From Saururus chinensis (Eukaryota; Streptophyta; Magnoliopsida; Piperales; Saururaceae), in contig CP141140.1 in assembly GCA_035235625.1 (NCBI GenBank), positions 25,750,685 through 25,814,684 on the forward strand: a stretch of 64,000 bases of DNA, read 5' to 3'. The position numbers were made by a program, and so were the translations under genes. The first letter of the stretch is position 1; every line of letters begins with the position of its first letter. Below are positions 1 through 12,225 of this stretch, one piece after another. The notes under the pieces are model-generated. The model did not search any database and had not been told where the DNA came from. It saw nothing but the letters and a program-made list of their open reading frames with translations.

Positions 1-3000
1 AAGCAAGAGAAAATTTTGTCCTTCATCGTCGGGCCACAATGAGAGAAGTGACCCTTAGAAAGGGAGGCTCCATCCTCCACCAAATGGTCACACTATGTGA
101 GAAACGTGTCTAGGTAGGGGAGGTTCTATCCATAGCTTACGAACACATAAAAAGAAAAGAGTCTCTGAGTAATGGGAAGGTCTATCTGCAGCCTTCAGGC
201 CCCAAAGAAAGAAACATCCTGGGTTAATGAGAAGTGATGTTTGCCACCTTCAGACGCAATGAGGAAAATGTTCCATGGCTAGAGGAGGTTCTGCCCACCA
301 TCTTTAGACCTGAAAGGGAAGACTGTAACACCTCGACCCAAGTCGGGGTCTAGAAAATCTCTGAAATTTTTTTTCTTTCTTTAAGCTAGGAATCATCATC
401 TGTGTGCGAGAGGAACAACGTTTGTCTACGCACTATGGAGCTTCAAGGTTTCCTTATACATAGACTCTAGTTGTAACAATCATATACACACAATGAAGCT
501 TCATAGTTCATCGCGTGTAAATCAGAATAAAACTTATTATTATAATAAATTTGGAAAGGGCCAATGTTGCCCTACCATTGGTTGCCTACGTACGTATTGG
601 ATATTATTCTAATATGATTGGATCCGAACGTAGTTCTGCATAATGGCTACTACATACATCAGCATCACAAAATCATATACGTTAAAATATGTATATTGAT
701 ATTCAATCGGAGTTATACTGAAATTTGTAATCTATCGGAGTCAAGCGGAAGTTAATAAATCAACAAAATCGCACATCTCGTTCTACCACAGAGCGGGATC
801 AAGCACATACATATGTCTCACTCTATCACTGAGCCGAGACCGAACAACACACACCACACGTCTCGCTCTACCCTAGAGCGAGACGAAACATAAAAAGTCA
901 CATCAAAGCATAGCAGATTAGAACACAAAAGATCAAAGCATGGCATGACACTTCAGATCATATCAGGTAAAGCATAACAAAATAATTCAAATCATAATGA
1001 TTCATACATCTTAATTAGTACATTATTATCACTAACTAAGATGTGTAAGCATACAAATAATTCCACATCCTAAGTTAACTACTTAAGATGTATGTGTATT
1101 CTCATACAGAAGATCAGGTATACTTACCTAGAGAAGGCATCAGAAGCGGCAGCATTTAGAGCTATTTGTTTCTTCAGAGCGTCCTCCTTTCAGATGTCGT
1201 TATGGATAGCAGAATCTCCTTCGAAGTAGGCGGACGTAGCCTCCCTTAACTTGGGGACATTCCACACTTTCCATACTCAGAGCTGACGGAAAGGACATCC
1301 ACTTGTTAAAGACATCTTTCTCCTCCTGTGCTTGTGAACTATGAGCGGAGTTTCCCTTTAGCTCAGGGATGCCTCTCTTACTAGGTGGTGGAAGACAGAG
1401 CCTCCCCGACTCTGGATTGATTCTCTTGTTGTGACCCGGTAACTACGGACAAAACCTTGTTTTACTCGTGGCCCATTTTTCTTTCTCCGGTGCTCAAGGA
1501 TGACGGGTAGGGCCTCTCATTATATCAAGGTGTGTCCTCCTCATACAGTCGCTAACCCATAGAACGGACTCCTCCATTGCATAGAACACTTGATTTAGTC
1601 AAGAGCTCCTCTTGAACGGACTAAATATGAGTTAAGATGGTCAGAAACGGAGAAGAAGAAGTTTGTTGGTGTTCAGGGACAACGGGCAGGACCTCTCCTT
1701 CTCTTGGGGCATTTCCTCTTTATACAATCTCCAACTCAAAGAAAGGACCACTCCAATGCATAGAGCATGCTCAATTTACATAAGAATGCCTATTGAACGG
1801 CCTTATTCGGACTCAAAATGCTAAAAAACAAGGGAGAAGAAGATCTGATTGAAAAATAGACCCGAGCCGAGCCAAAACCATGTCGCCGCGTTATATAACC
1901 CACGGCACCAACAAAAATGGCGGCGCCAGCTGTTACATGTCTCATGTGCACGGTGCATGCCCACACGTAATGTGCGTAACTCAAGCAGCGCTCATACGTA
2001 ACAAGAGAGGCACCCGTGCGTAATGCGCGCAGCGACCACATGTCACTGCATCGTGTAATGCAAGTGGCACCCACGCATAATGCGTGCAGTGACCATGTGT
2101 CATAGTTGCATGTTACACGTGCAGCAATCACGCACGCCCATTTTATTTTTTTATTTTTTTTCTTTTTCTTCTTTCTCCAAACATGCGTATCTTCCTACCC
2201 CGGATTTAGATTCGCATGTTCTTGGTATCATTGGACTCGTATCGATGAGCCTTTCAATACTAACCCACTTAAAGCAATATATCATGCCCTTTCCAAGTTG
2301 GTCCCGCCTATTTTCAATGCTTCTTGAGGTCGTAAATTCCAATCCCGAGCTCCATTTCGCCCGTTCTTTGATTTGTTACGCTCATTTCTTCGAGCTCTAC
2401 TCATAAACGGAGTTTGCAACCTTTGAAACCCTCTATAATTTATCAAAAAAAATTACTAATTACCTCTAACCCCCATGGCTAAATGTAATTAGAAAAGTGG
2501 GGTGTTACAAAGACACCCTGAGGAAAGAGCAACTCCGAATGCTGCTACTCAAGGAACTACAGGGGAGTAAGCTTTTCTTATTTTTCGATTTAATATGACT
2601 TATATGCATGTGCATCTTAATTAGTAATATACTAATTAAGATATATGATTTATTATGATCTGATGGATTCAAATATGTTTTGATTCAACTTATTTTTATA
2701 TGTTCTTTTTTTATTCGATTTGCTTTGTTATGCTCTCTTTTATCCAATCTGCACTGAAATATTCTGTTTTGATTTGTTATGCTCTAATATGATCTAATAC
2801 GATATGTTATAGTTGAATGAAATTTGATATGATCTCATGGGATCTAATATGATCCAATATGTCCTTGTGGTGTGTTCTGCTCTACTCTGTGATAGAGTAG
2901 GATGTGTGATTCCGCTTATTTATTGGCTTTTGTTCGACTCTGATGGTTTGTGTGATTTCCATTTGACTTCGAATAAATTATTTGGACATAAGGATATATG

Positions 3001-3326
3001 TATTTTAACATATATGACTTATAGATGCCTGATGGATATATTAGTCGTTAGGTAGAACAACTTTCGGATCTAATGGTATTGGAATAGCATGGTGGATGTT
3101 ATCCAATGCACAGTAGCCAACCAACGGCAAGGCAATGTTGACCCGATCCAAATTAGTTAAAAAATTAGGTTTGTTTTGACCTATGTGGTGCACTAAAGCT
3201 TCGTAGTGCATAGAGAAATGTTACGACTCTCGCACATAGAATCTACCACTCCTAGGGGGTTAATTACTCTGATTTTGTTTTAGGAACACCCCCAGTCCTG
3301 GTCGATTCTCGGGTCAGGGTGTTACA
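1..3326 (+). repeat. 5' LTR of the outer element, truncated by window start, interrupted by a solo LTR
   Basis: Stretches such as the one around GGGCCACAATGAGAGAAGTG (37-56) recur at about 7799-7818, and the order of matching blocks is the same up to the GTGTTACA end at 3326. Removing the insertion 324-2509 and one copy of its target duplication restores alignment with the 3' LTR around 8136-8160. About 1.1 kb of this LTR's own sequence lies in the window; the rest is to the left. Small open frames within it are chance. Confidence 0.85.
324..2509 (+). mobile_element. Solo LTR of a second retroelement family, inserted in the outer 5' LTR
   Basis: The element begins TGTAACACC and ends GGTGTTACA, inverted termini typical of plant LTRs. 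It is flanked on both sides by AAGAC (319-323 and 2510-2514), a 5-bp target site duplication. The paired outer 3' LTR shows the unoccupied site near 8138, where the flanking sequences meet directly. There is no internal domain, so this is a solo LTR of about 2.2 kb left by LTR-LTR recombination. It is younger than the outer element because it interrupts one of its LTRs. Confidence 0.88.
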
Positions 3327-3328
3327 AA

Positions 3329-3340
3329 TGGTATTAGAGC
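3329..3340 (+). other. Primer binding site of the outer element
   Basis: TGGTATTAGAGC lies two bases after the 5' LTR end and differs by one base from TGGTATCAGAGC, the site complementary to the 3' end of initiator tRNA-Met used by most plant LTR retroelements. Confidence 0.8.
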
Positions 3341-3879
3341 TTTTCTCTGTCTGCGAGAATAAAATATTTTAAAAATATACATTGATTTGATTTAGATTTC
3401 AATTTTAAATTGGAATTAATCTCGAATCTAGTTTTGGCTGTGTTACAACAAATTTAAGATTTGCATATTCTATTTTGCAAGCATTGCAATGGATTTAATA
3501 TGAATTCCAAATTTGAACTTTCTGTTCTATATGTATGACATCAGATTTAATATGAACTCTGATTTTACAAATTCTAATTTGAAATCTAAAGTGATTGGAA
3601 AATTTTGTTCTAAATAAGTTGTATCGAATTTGATTTGAAATTCCATTTTCTATGTGTTAAATTGGATTCAGGATGAACTCCTATTTTATGAATTTTGATT
3701 TTTAAATAAGGAATTATTTGAAATTTTGTATGGCATCAGATTTTATTAGAGTTTTGATGTTACGAATTCCAATTTTGAATTTGAATCAATCAGAAATATC
3801 TATTCTAAATCTGTTACATGATTTTGTTTTTAAATGATTTTAGTGACTTCGATTTCAAATAGTCTGTCAAATTTATTTT

Positions 3880-4870
3880 AAACGATAGTAGAAGTACCAA
3901 AGAGTAACCACCAAATGCCCATGGTATGGGACATGAGGCGCTAGTGGAAGACTTTGCGATTAATTCTACCAGGAAATTGAATAAAAAATTCTATTTCAAA
4001 TTGTCTGTTTTAGAAAATGCATTTGATTGATAAATGAATCTATTTTAAAAGACTGTGGAACTACCTAAGAGTATCTATCAAACACCCATGATATGGGACA
4101 TGAGTGTTAGTAAAAAAACTCTAGAGTTAGTTCTATCTGTATATTAAAATAAAAATTTAACTTCTAAATGCTTACATTTTGAAAGTTCAATAGATCTGTT
4201 TTGAAAGACGGTGAAACCACCTAGAAGAAACCACGAAACACCCATGGCATGGGACGTGAGGTGTTAGTGGATAACTCTATGGTTAGTTCTGCCGATGTGT
4301 TAAAAATAAAATTCTATTTCAAATTGTTTGTTTCAAAAAAATCATTTGCTTATAAAATGAATATATTTTGAAAGGTGGTAGAGCTGCCAAGGAGAAACCA
4401 CTAAACAACCAAGGTATGGGACATGAGGTGTTAGTGGTTAGCTCTACGAAAAATTCTACTAATATATTGACACAAGATTTCATTTTGAAACGTGTGCATT
4501 TTGAAAGTTCATTTTTGAAAAAAAAATAGTGGAACTACCTAGGAAGAACTACTAAATGCCCGTGGTAAGGGACACGTGGTATTAATGGATCACTCTCAAG
4601 TTAGTTCTACTAGTTTGTTGAAATTAAATTTAATTATATTTTTTAAGAGACAATGGCATTCCCTAAGAGAAACTGTCAAATACCCATGGTATGGGTCATG
4701 CAGTATTAGTGGACCGCTCTAAGGTTGAGTCTGCTGGTGGATTTGACATGAAAACAACGTTTAAATCCTCTGTCTTTTGAAAAGAGATTTGAAATTAGTA
4801 ACGTTATCTCAATGGATAGTAGAATTAATACAGACAAACCATCAAACCTCGTTGTATGGGTGATGCACTG
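3880..4870 (+). repeat. Degenerate tandem repeat, about seven units of roughly 150-165 bp
   Basis: Inside the outer element's internal region a unit recurs near 3889, 4053, 4210, 4378, 4530, 4655 and 4815. Its core is of the type AACCACCAAATGCCCATGGT followed by ATGGGACATGAGGTGTTAGTGG and a stretch resembling GGTTAGTTCTACTG. Units are diverged, and the A/T-rich linkers between cores drift in length. No open frame runs through them, so the array is structural or non-coding. Confidence 0.8.
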
Positions 4871-5974
4871 AAATAATGTTCAATAAAATGTTTTAAAATT
4901 TTAAATTGCAATCCTATTTTATGTTAAGTCATTGCTTATTTGGGCTATTTATGTTTTGAATAAGTTAGCTGGACCTTAATTGAGTTTACTTGTCTAAACA
5001 GGCTTCAACAAGATCGAACTGGAATATAAAGTGAAGCCCAACTACCCAAATCTATTTAAAAGTTAATGATGGGCTCTTAATAGTCTAAACATGCATGAAA
5101 TGGTCGAACACAACCTTGTGAACTCGTTTGATTTGAGATTTTCATCAAGAGAACTAAATTAGGAAAGAAGCTGATTCGGATAGATTGACACAGCCGTAGT
5201 ATTTTGACCATATCTTTCTCTGTATAATTCGGATTGAAACAATTCTAGTGGAATTGGAAAGAAGACTTTCGTGGCTACAAGTATTATTTCAAGAAGAAAT
5301 TCCAAATTCTGAAGATTTATTGGTCGAATTTGGCATGCAATCAGACAGCTAGTAAACTAACCCGAGGCCAACACATGGAGAATATTTTCATTGATTATGA
5401 TTGATACACATAAGGAAAGGCAATGAGGCTGATTGGATATCTAAAGGAAGATTCAAAGATACTTATTTGCTAAATAAATCAATGGGACATGGGGGTTAGT
5501 GGATAGCTTCAATGCTGATCTGCTAGGGTATTGAGATGAATTTCGATTTCAAGTCTAGTTTGGTTTGAAAGGTTTGTTCTGAGTGTGATTTGAATCTAGA
5601 AAATCTGATTTGAACTTGTTTTGAAAAGAATGATATGTTTTGAGTGCTTGCACTCTCTACTATGTCCCCTGCCCATAGGGTATTATGGCTTCTGGAGTGA
5701 ACTATGAGATGAGTGATGTGTTTCTATAGTTTTAATTAACCAAGAACTTACATTCTGGATCTTCTATGTTTGGTTATGACATGCAGGAGTTAGCCATTCA
5801 ATGTCATGGCTTTGTTAAAAGATTAAGGAGATACCTACTATTAGATATCATGGCTTCCGCTCTAAAACATAATACTATGCGTTATTAGGTATATTGATTC
5901 TAATCCCATTTGAAGGGTAGTTATTTGGTATAAAGTCTATAAACTATCGGAGCATGACTACTTGAAACCCACTG

Positions 5975-6310
5975 AGAAAAATAACTAGTATGGCATGCGC
6001 ATAGTGTGGAGCATCATGGGAAAGCTCCTATCCTTCTGAGCCTCCCGTTGCCCCATGAGTGTCTGGGGAACGTCGTTCAGTATCACAGCTCTAATCTGTC
6101 TGTTCTAATTTTGAAAGGGTAGTTCTAGGGTAAAACTTGGGATTATCAATGCACTCCATGTTTGGATACCCATCGAAAAAAATAATCGATATGGCGTGTG
6201 CATAGGTGTCGAGCATCATGAGAAAGCTCATATCCTTCTAAGCTCTCGATCCCCCATGATTGATAGGGGGAACGTCGTTCGATATCACAGCTTCTAATTT
6301 GTCTATTCTA
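5975..6310 (+). repeat. Two-copy tandem duplication inside the outer element
   Basis: A segment of about 180 bp is present twice, around 5980-6120 and 6165-6310. Both copies share GAGCATCATG, AAAGCTC, ATATCCTTCT-like blocks, GGGGGAACGTCGTTC-like blocks and ATATCACAGCT. Downstream, 6310-6950 is a low-complexity stretch built from degenerate TTATCxGATTTTG words. No coding potential is visible. Confidence 0.7.
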
Positions 6311-7001
6311 TTTTGATTCTACAAATTTATTTGATTTTAAAATAATAATCAGATTCTGTTATCCGATCTTATATTATCAGATTTTGATTGTGTGATCTAT
6401 CAGGTGATTTAATACTAAAATTTTTTGGATCTATTTGTAGTTTGATCAATTTGCTCTGCTCTAATTTGCTTCGCCCTGATTTGATCTACTTTGATTTTGA
6501 AAAATAATTTATCTAATTTTAAAATTCAGAATCAAATTCTCTATTATATGATTTATCCGTTTTAAATCGGATTTTGTTTAAAGTGTTTTATCCAATCAGA
6601 AACTATTGAATCATGTTGTGAAGGTTCTATCTGATCTTAAATTATCGGATCTTGCTTATGCATGTGACGATCAATTTTTGTATATCAAATTTTGCTTACG
6701 AGTGTTTAATCCGATTATAATTTATCAAATTTCATTTTGATTTATCCATGTAATTATCGGATTATGTTTGTGTGTTTTATCCGACTTTGACTATTGGACA
6801 CTATTCGTTTTCAAATGTGCTATCAGATTATGTTTCAAATGTTTTATCTGATTGGCTTATCGGATTGTGCTTCTAAATCATGTTTGTGATTGATATCTGA
6901 ATAACAATAGGATTCTATTATCTTATCTTCAGATTTTGTTGTGTTTTGATTATTGTTTTTGGGTGAATTGCGAGGACACATTTCGTTTAATGGGGGAAGA
7001 A

Positions 7002-8983
7002 TGCAACACCACGTGTTCCTATTACGCCTAACCCTAAGGGTTATGGGTAATTATATAATTTATAATTAAGTTTTAGATGGTTCCAAAGGATGGAATCTCC
7101 TTATTTGGGTAGAGCTCGAAGTAACGAGTGTAATGAATCGAAGAATACGCAAAACGGAAGTCGAGAGCAAAAATTATGTCCTCGAGAAATGTGTCACATA
7201 GGCAAAACCCAATTAAAAAGTGCAAAATAACCTACCCATGAGGGTTTAGTTTCAAAGGGCTAACCAATATGAGTCCATCAGTACCAAGATTGCATGATTA
7301 TGACTTTGTGGTAAGAAGTTATTACGTTTTGAAGTTAGAATATTGTTTAAGTAAATAATAATAAAATAATGAAGAAAAGACAAATTGATGATGTTAGCTT
7401 AGCCCATCCGAGCTAGAGCCGCGCCGTAGGGCGAAACCGTCTCCGTGCAACGCACAGTGTTGCCATGGTCTCCGCACGTGCATCAAGCGTACGCTGACTG
7501 TGGCATTACGTCGCAATTGAGTGATGCGTGGTGCATGCGCACACGCGCGCCATGCCATCCGCTAGCAAGGTTCCTCCATAAATTCTAATTTCTGTCCAAA
7601 GTTCTGGAAGAGTTTTCTAGTTCGTTTTGAATTCATTTTCTTTCGTTCAAGAGGCATTCTTAGCTAATTCAATGGTGTTCTACGAATGGAAGCATCCATT
7701 CCTCGAGTTGGCAACCATATAAAGGAAAATATCTCGGGGCAAGAAGAGGCTCTGCCTATTTCAGGCCTGGAGCAAGAGGAGGTTTCGCCCTTTGTGTTGG
7801 GCCACAATGAGAGAAGTGGCCCCGAGTAGGGGAGGCTTTGTCCTCCACTGAAGGGACATGCAGTGTGAGAAACATCCCCAAATAGTAGAGGTTATGTCCG
7901 TAGCTTACTAACACGAAAAAAGAAAATAGTCTCCAGGTAAGGGGAAGGTCTATCTGTTTCCTAAGAACACGTAAAGAGAGAAGTGTCTCCAACTAGGAGA
8001 GTGTATGTCTTCCCCCTTGGGTCCCAAAGAGAGAAATATCTCGTGTTAAAGAGAAGTGATTCTCGCCGCCTTCAGACGCAATGAAGAAAATGTTCCACAA
8101 CTAGAGGAGGTTTTGCCCGTCATCTCCGGATGTGATAGGGAGGACACCCTAAGGAAACAAGCAACTCTAATGCCGCTACTTATGATACTATAGAGGAAAT
8201 CTTACTTTTTGATTTAATATGACTTATATGCATGTACATCTTAATTAGTAATATACTAATTAAGATATATGATTTACTATAATCTGATTGATTTGATATT
8301 TTCTGATTCGATCTATTTTGATATGTTCTTTTTTTATTTGATCTACTTTGAGAAGCTCTATTTGATCTGATCTGCATTGAAATACTTTGTTTTGATATGT
8401 TATGCTCTGATCTAATATGATATGATCTGTTATGGTTGGATGAAATTTGATATGATCCCATGGGATTTGATTAAATCGAATATGTTTTTGTGGTGTGTTC
8501 TTCTATGCTTTGTGATAGAGTAGGATGTGTGATTCCACTGATTTATTGGCTTTTGTTCGACTCCGATAATTTATAAGATTTTTGTTTGACTTTGAATTAT
8601 TTATTCCGATATAAGGATATACGTATTTTAACGCAAACGATTTTGTGATACCTAATGCACGTATTAGCCATTAGGCAAAATTACCTTTGGATCCAATCGT
8701 ATTAGAATGACATGGTAGATATTATCCAATATGTATGTAGGCAACCAATGGCAAGGCAACATTGGCCCGATCCAAATTAGTTAAAAATTAGGTTTGTTTT
8801 GATCTACGCATAACGGTGTGCTAAAGCTTCGTTGTGTGTAAAGGAACGTTATGACTCTTGAACACAGAGTCTGTCACTCTTGGGTGGTCTCATTCTAGTT
8901 TTTTATGATTTTAAATTAATTTACTCCAAATTTGTTTTCTAAACACCCCTGGTCGAGGTCAGTTCTCGGGTTGGGGTGTTACA
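7002..8983 (+). repeat. 3' LTR of the outer element
   Basis: It starts TGCAACACC immediately after the purine tract 6991-7001 and ends GGGGTGTTACA at 8983. It is about 1.98 kb long and aligns in order with the window-start copy. It contains the empty version of the solo-LTR insertion site. The flanking duplication on the right cannot be verified because the left end of the element is outside the window. Confidence 0.85.
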
Positions 8984-9645
8984 TTTTTGCTCTCCACAAT
9001 TCTTCAAACTCATAATTGTCTGCATTCCCAGAGCTATATGGGGGATCATAGCTATCATTCTAGAATAAAGTCATTAATGCACTTTGAAAACATTTCTTGA
9101 AATCTAGTGTGCATGTCTTCTATATCAGGTTGTGTAGACATTAGAATGTTGAACGATGTCTAATGCGAATTTGTTAAATTCACACAATGAATATTAGTGT
9201 GTTAGTAAATATGTGATTTAACTCAGCAATGTGTATTCAGTTACACGCATACATACAAATTACATCGTGACATTGATGGGATGATATTTATATAAGCCGT
9301 TTTATCATCTCTACACTAACACAAATATGAGAGATATCACCTTCGTATATTACATCAACAGTTTTGTGATAATAAATATATTGTGTTTCCATCATTACGA
9401 TTATTTAAATTATCGTGTTATCGGGAACATGATAGAGTGGTATATTGTGCTATCTTAAATTAAATATTATTAGCACTTACATGATTGTTTCACACGCAAA
9501 TGGTGTTGTATCATTGACTCCCATATGAAATCCAGCATTCATGATGATGTAAGTTGATACAACCTTCTCTAACCTCGTGTTTTTTCTCTATTCTTAGTTT
9601 GGTTCCATTCTAGCGATGGTGATTTGTCTCCATTCACACCTTCCT
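8984..9645. other. No recognisable gene
   Basis: A/T-rich sequence between the outer element and a MULE remnant. No open frame, tandem repeat or terminal repeat stands out. It may be further decayed sequence of the MULE on the right, but nothing in it proves that. Confidence 0.5.
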
Positions 9646-9849
9646 TCAAGGATAACACTTATTTGCCTTCATATGAATGACAAACACTAGTTGTAGGTCT
9701 TTATCATCTTCTAACTCATACAATATGGACGATTTCAAAGACGGAATCAAATATTTCAAAGTCATGTTACCATTGTAGACGGCAAGTCTTTCTTTTACTT
9801 GCACCAATATCTCATCGTACCTCACTTGAGAATTAACATTCATTAGCAT
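9646..9849 (-). pseudogene. MULE (Mutator-like) transposase N-terminal fragment
   Basis: A 67-residue minus-strand frame carries the pattern of the ubiquitin-like (PB1-like) domain found at the N terminus of plant MURA transposases: a basic segment, then LKYLIPSL, then an acidic ELEDDKDLQLV segment and a hydrophobic VFVIHM strand. In intact elements this is followed by a zinc-binding and catalytic DDE region of several hundred residues; none is recognisable here, so this is a truncated remnant. No terminal inverted repeats were identified. The assignment rests on resemblance to the family as remembered. Confidence 0.5.
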
Positions 9850-10006
9850 TACTTTCCAACAATATACTTGCCATTATTTCCACTTTTTTCTTTGTAATTA
9901 CGGCAGATATTTATCTATTATGTCAGAAAATGGGTTGCTAGCATCGATGAAACATAAGTTTTCTCAACCAAAAAAATCAATGTGGTGGGGAAAATGAGGG
10001 TTTTTA

Positions 10007-10192
10007 CTCCCTCCATTGTATTTTAGATGTATTATTTTAAAAAAAATTATCTCGTATAATTGTATTAATTGTCTCATAGTAATTAGTGAATGGAGTAAAA
10101 AGAGTAAGTGGATGGAGCAAAAAGGTTAATGAATGGGCTTCCTCAAATATTACTTTTTGCAAATTTGGATAATTAAAATATGACAGATGGAG
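10007..10192. mobile_element. Stowaway-like MITE
   Basis: It begins CTCCCTCCATTGTATTTTAG and ends in ACAGATGGAG, the inverted counterpart, and is flanked on each side by TA. Size (about 186 bp), A/T-rich interior, TA target and CTCCCTCC-type ends are all typical of Tc1/mariner-derived Stowaway MITEs. It is non-coding. Confidence 0.85.
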
Positions 10193-10454
10193 TATTAAAA
10201 ACTAGAAAGGGAGATTACAACCTAAAAACACATTATGTACAAAGACTCCCCAAGAAGAAGCTAAAAAAATAGTGAAAACATCCAAATGCGAAATCTAGAG
10301 CAATAATGAATCCCGTGAACACATAAGAAGTTCGCAAAAATGTGCAAAAATTAGGTCAAGTATGAGGATTGAGATTGAAACTTGCAAATGATAGAGCTCC
10401 CATAGAAGGTTTTTCACTTGGGTAACTATATATATGTACCATGAGTAGCACATT

Positions 10455-10625
10455 CTTTACCCTGATATTGCCAGCCTCTTTGATGTCCTCGACCAGCTTG
10501 AGCTGCAACAGTATACGGTGGCTACCGGTGAGCACACCAGAGATTGTGCGGATGACCACATCAACCTGTTTGACAATCCTGGACTAGGCCACTGTGGTCG
10601 GCAAAGGGGACCTTTCCAATTCCAT
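10455..10625 (-). pseudogene. Pinoresinol-lariciresinol/isoflavone reductase-like exon fragment
   Basis: Read on the minus strand from an ATG at 10625, the frame gives a segment with KQVDVVIRTISGVLTGSH and LLQLKLVEDIKEAGNIRVK. This closely resembles the stretch of plant PLR/isoflavone-reductase-like NADPH reductases that normally reads like DVVISTISGVHIRSHQILLQ followed by LVDAIKEAGNVKRF. The fragment has an in-frame TAG in its first third, lacks the N-terminal dinucleotide-binding motif and ends before the family's RFLPSEFG motif. It is therefore a broken copy of a host gene, roughly one partial exon of a normal reductase of about 310 residues. It may have been carried by a transposon, since MITEs and a MULE remnant lie beside it. 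Confidence 0.65.
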
Positions 10626-10872
10626 CTCTCTTGCTCTGTGTGCATATTGTCGACCTAACTGTCACTTCCATAATATTGACACTACTTGGGCAAAAAGTAC
10701 GGCAAAGATTTTATGTTAGGTGTTGATCATAGATGAGGGACAATTCAAAGATTAAAAAAAAACATTATTGACGAATCTATATTCAAAACAGTAGACAAAT
10801 TAAGACATGTCTAAAATCACTAAAAGATGTTAACGATGTTGTCTTCCCTTTCAGCGGTATAAGTGAATAATA

Positions 10873-11065
10873 CTCCCTCCCTCCCATTTTAATGGTTCAC
10901 ATTTGAAAAAAATGTGGCATTTAAAGAAACCAACAATTAAGAATCTACTACCCATTTTTATCCCATCCACAAACAGCTACAAGACGAATAACATATAATG
11001 AGACAACCAATATGGGACAAAGTTTTTTTTTAAATAAGACCATTAAAATGGGATGGAAGGAAGAA
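10873..11065. mobile_element. Stowaway-like MITE
   Basis: The left end CTCCCTCCCTCCCATTTTAA is matched by an inverted right end (TTAAAATGGGATGGAAGGAAG), with TA immediately before the left end. The right boundary is less sharp. Interior A/T-rich, about 190 bp, non-coding. Confidence 0.75.
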
Positions 11066-11398
11066 GAAATAATAAGCGTGCTCTCAATTATGGCAGAGTC
11101 TTGCAGAACCAAGCCTACACTATATGAAACTTGGAAAAAGTTGATTTGGGTCGAAATTCCCATTGGTAATTATTTTTAGTTAGTTATAAACGAAAATTCC
11201 CCAAATCTGCTTATATAGTCATCGATTCATGATTCGTTTATTCTGCTTGCGTTTGTTTCAGCTAAATGAATTCAAATTCTAATATTTTGACCTATTAAAA
11301 GGCAAAAGTAAGTGAAATCAAATGTGGCAAGCTTCAAAGGATGTTGGCTATAATCAATGTTTTATTTCTCTTATTAAATCGGGAATTCCTACAAAATA

Positions 11399-11787
11399 CT
11401 CCATCTATCCCATGTTAATATCTTCATATAGAAAAAAAAAAATTTATCCCATTGTAATAGCTTCAATTGCTCAACTTAACTTACTCTTACTAAAAAAATT
11501 ACTTCCTCCGTCTTATATTAATAGTTATATTTAAAAAATAATAAATTTTTTAATGGTGAAAACTACCTCTAGAGAAGGAAAAATAAGCTTATAATATTCT
11601 TTTGTTGGTACCAAATCACTTGAATTTAACAAAATAGAGCTATAATATTTTTTTCCAAATAGAGCTATTAATATAGGACAATGGGAGTATCTCAAAAGCT
11701 ATTTTCTATTCTCTAAGTTGTGAATCTCAATAGCTAATAAAAATTACTATTTTTTCAAATAAAACTATTAATACCAAACAAAAAGAG
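11399..11787. mobile_element. Stowaway-like MITE carrying a second MITE
   Basis: The outer left end CTCCATCTATCCCATGTTAA follows TA; the inverted outer right end ATACCAAACAAAAAGAG precedes TA at 11788-11789. Subtracting the inner element (11502-11687) leaves about 200 bp, the usual size. Ends are more diverged than those of the inner copy, consistent with greater age. Confidence 0.65.
11502..11687. mobile_element. Inner Stowaway-like MITE
   Basis: It starts CTTCCTCCGTCTTATATTAA and ends ATATAGGACAATGGGAG, with TA on both sides (11500-11501 and 11688-11689). About 186 bp. It lies within another MITE of the same group. Confidence 0.8.
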
Positions 11788-12225
11788 TAATATTTAATCA
11801 TTAAGATAAGCTTTAATTTAATTTAATACCTACTCAAATGAGAGACTCTTAGTTCTCTTTTGACGGAGGGTATTTACATGTAAGATACATTGTGCATATT
11901 CCATCATAAGGAGCCAAGATTAATCTCACAAGTTGCAACTAACTTCTCCAGCTTGGACCAAGTCCACAAGCCAAACTTCCTAAATAAACAGCCTTTAAAG
12001 TCCATTCGCCCTGTAAGGGAAACGAAGTATGAACATGATACTTGACAATACAAGCAACTACTTCTTCCACATATATTGCAGTATTCAATAGAAGCTAAAC
12101 TTAGATTCATCCGTCTGATGCAATTCCTCATCACAAAAACGGATTTCACCATCATGTCTTCGACTTGTGCCAGCCTTGAATTATGAGTTTTGAAACGTCG
12201 AGGCTGTAAACGTTATGTCACACGT

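Larger units (their letters stand above)
1..8983 (+). mobile_element. Old non-coding LTR retroelement (LARD-like), left end outside the window
   Basis: The block 1-323 plus 2515-3326 is a diverged direct repeat of 7002-8983, so the two are paired LTRs. Both end in a GGTGTTACA-type terminus. Directly after the first LTR, 3329-3340 reads TGGTATTAGAGC, one base away from the standard initiator-methionine tRNA primer site. Directly before the second, 6991-7001 is a purine-rich tract. The internal region of about 3.7 kb has no sizeable open frame and no recognisable gag or pol, which fits a large retrotransposon derivative mobilised in trans. It is a fossil: the LTRs are clearly diverged by eye and one carries a later insertion. 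The superfamily is not certain; the termini resemble those of plant Ty3/gypsy elements. Confidence 0.85.

Noticed and set aside
8180-8461. 93-residue minus-strand frame rich in Ser/Asn/Arg
   Set aside because: Chance frame in the 3' LTR made from ATGATCTGAT-like words; the matching region of the 5' LTR does not keep it.
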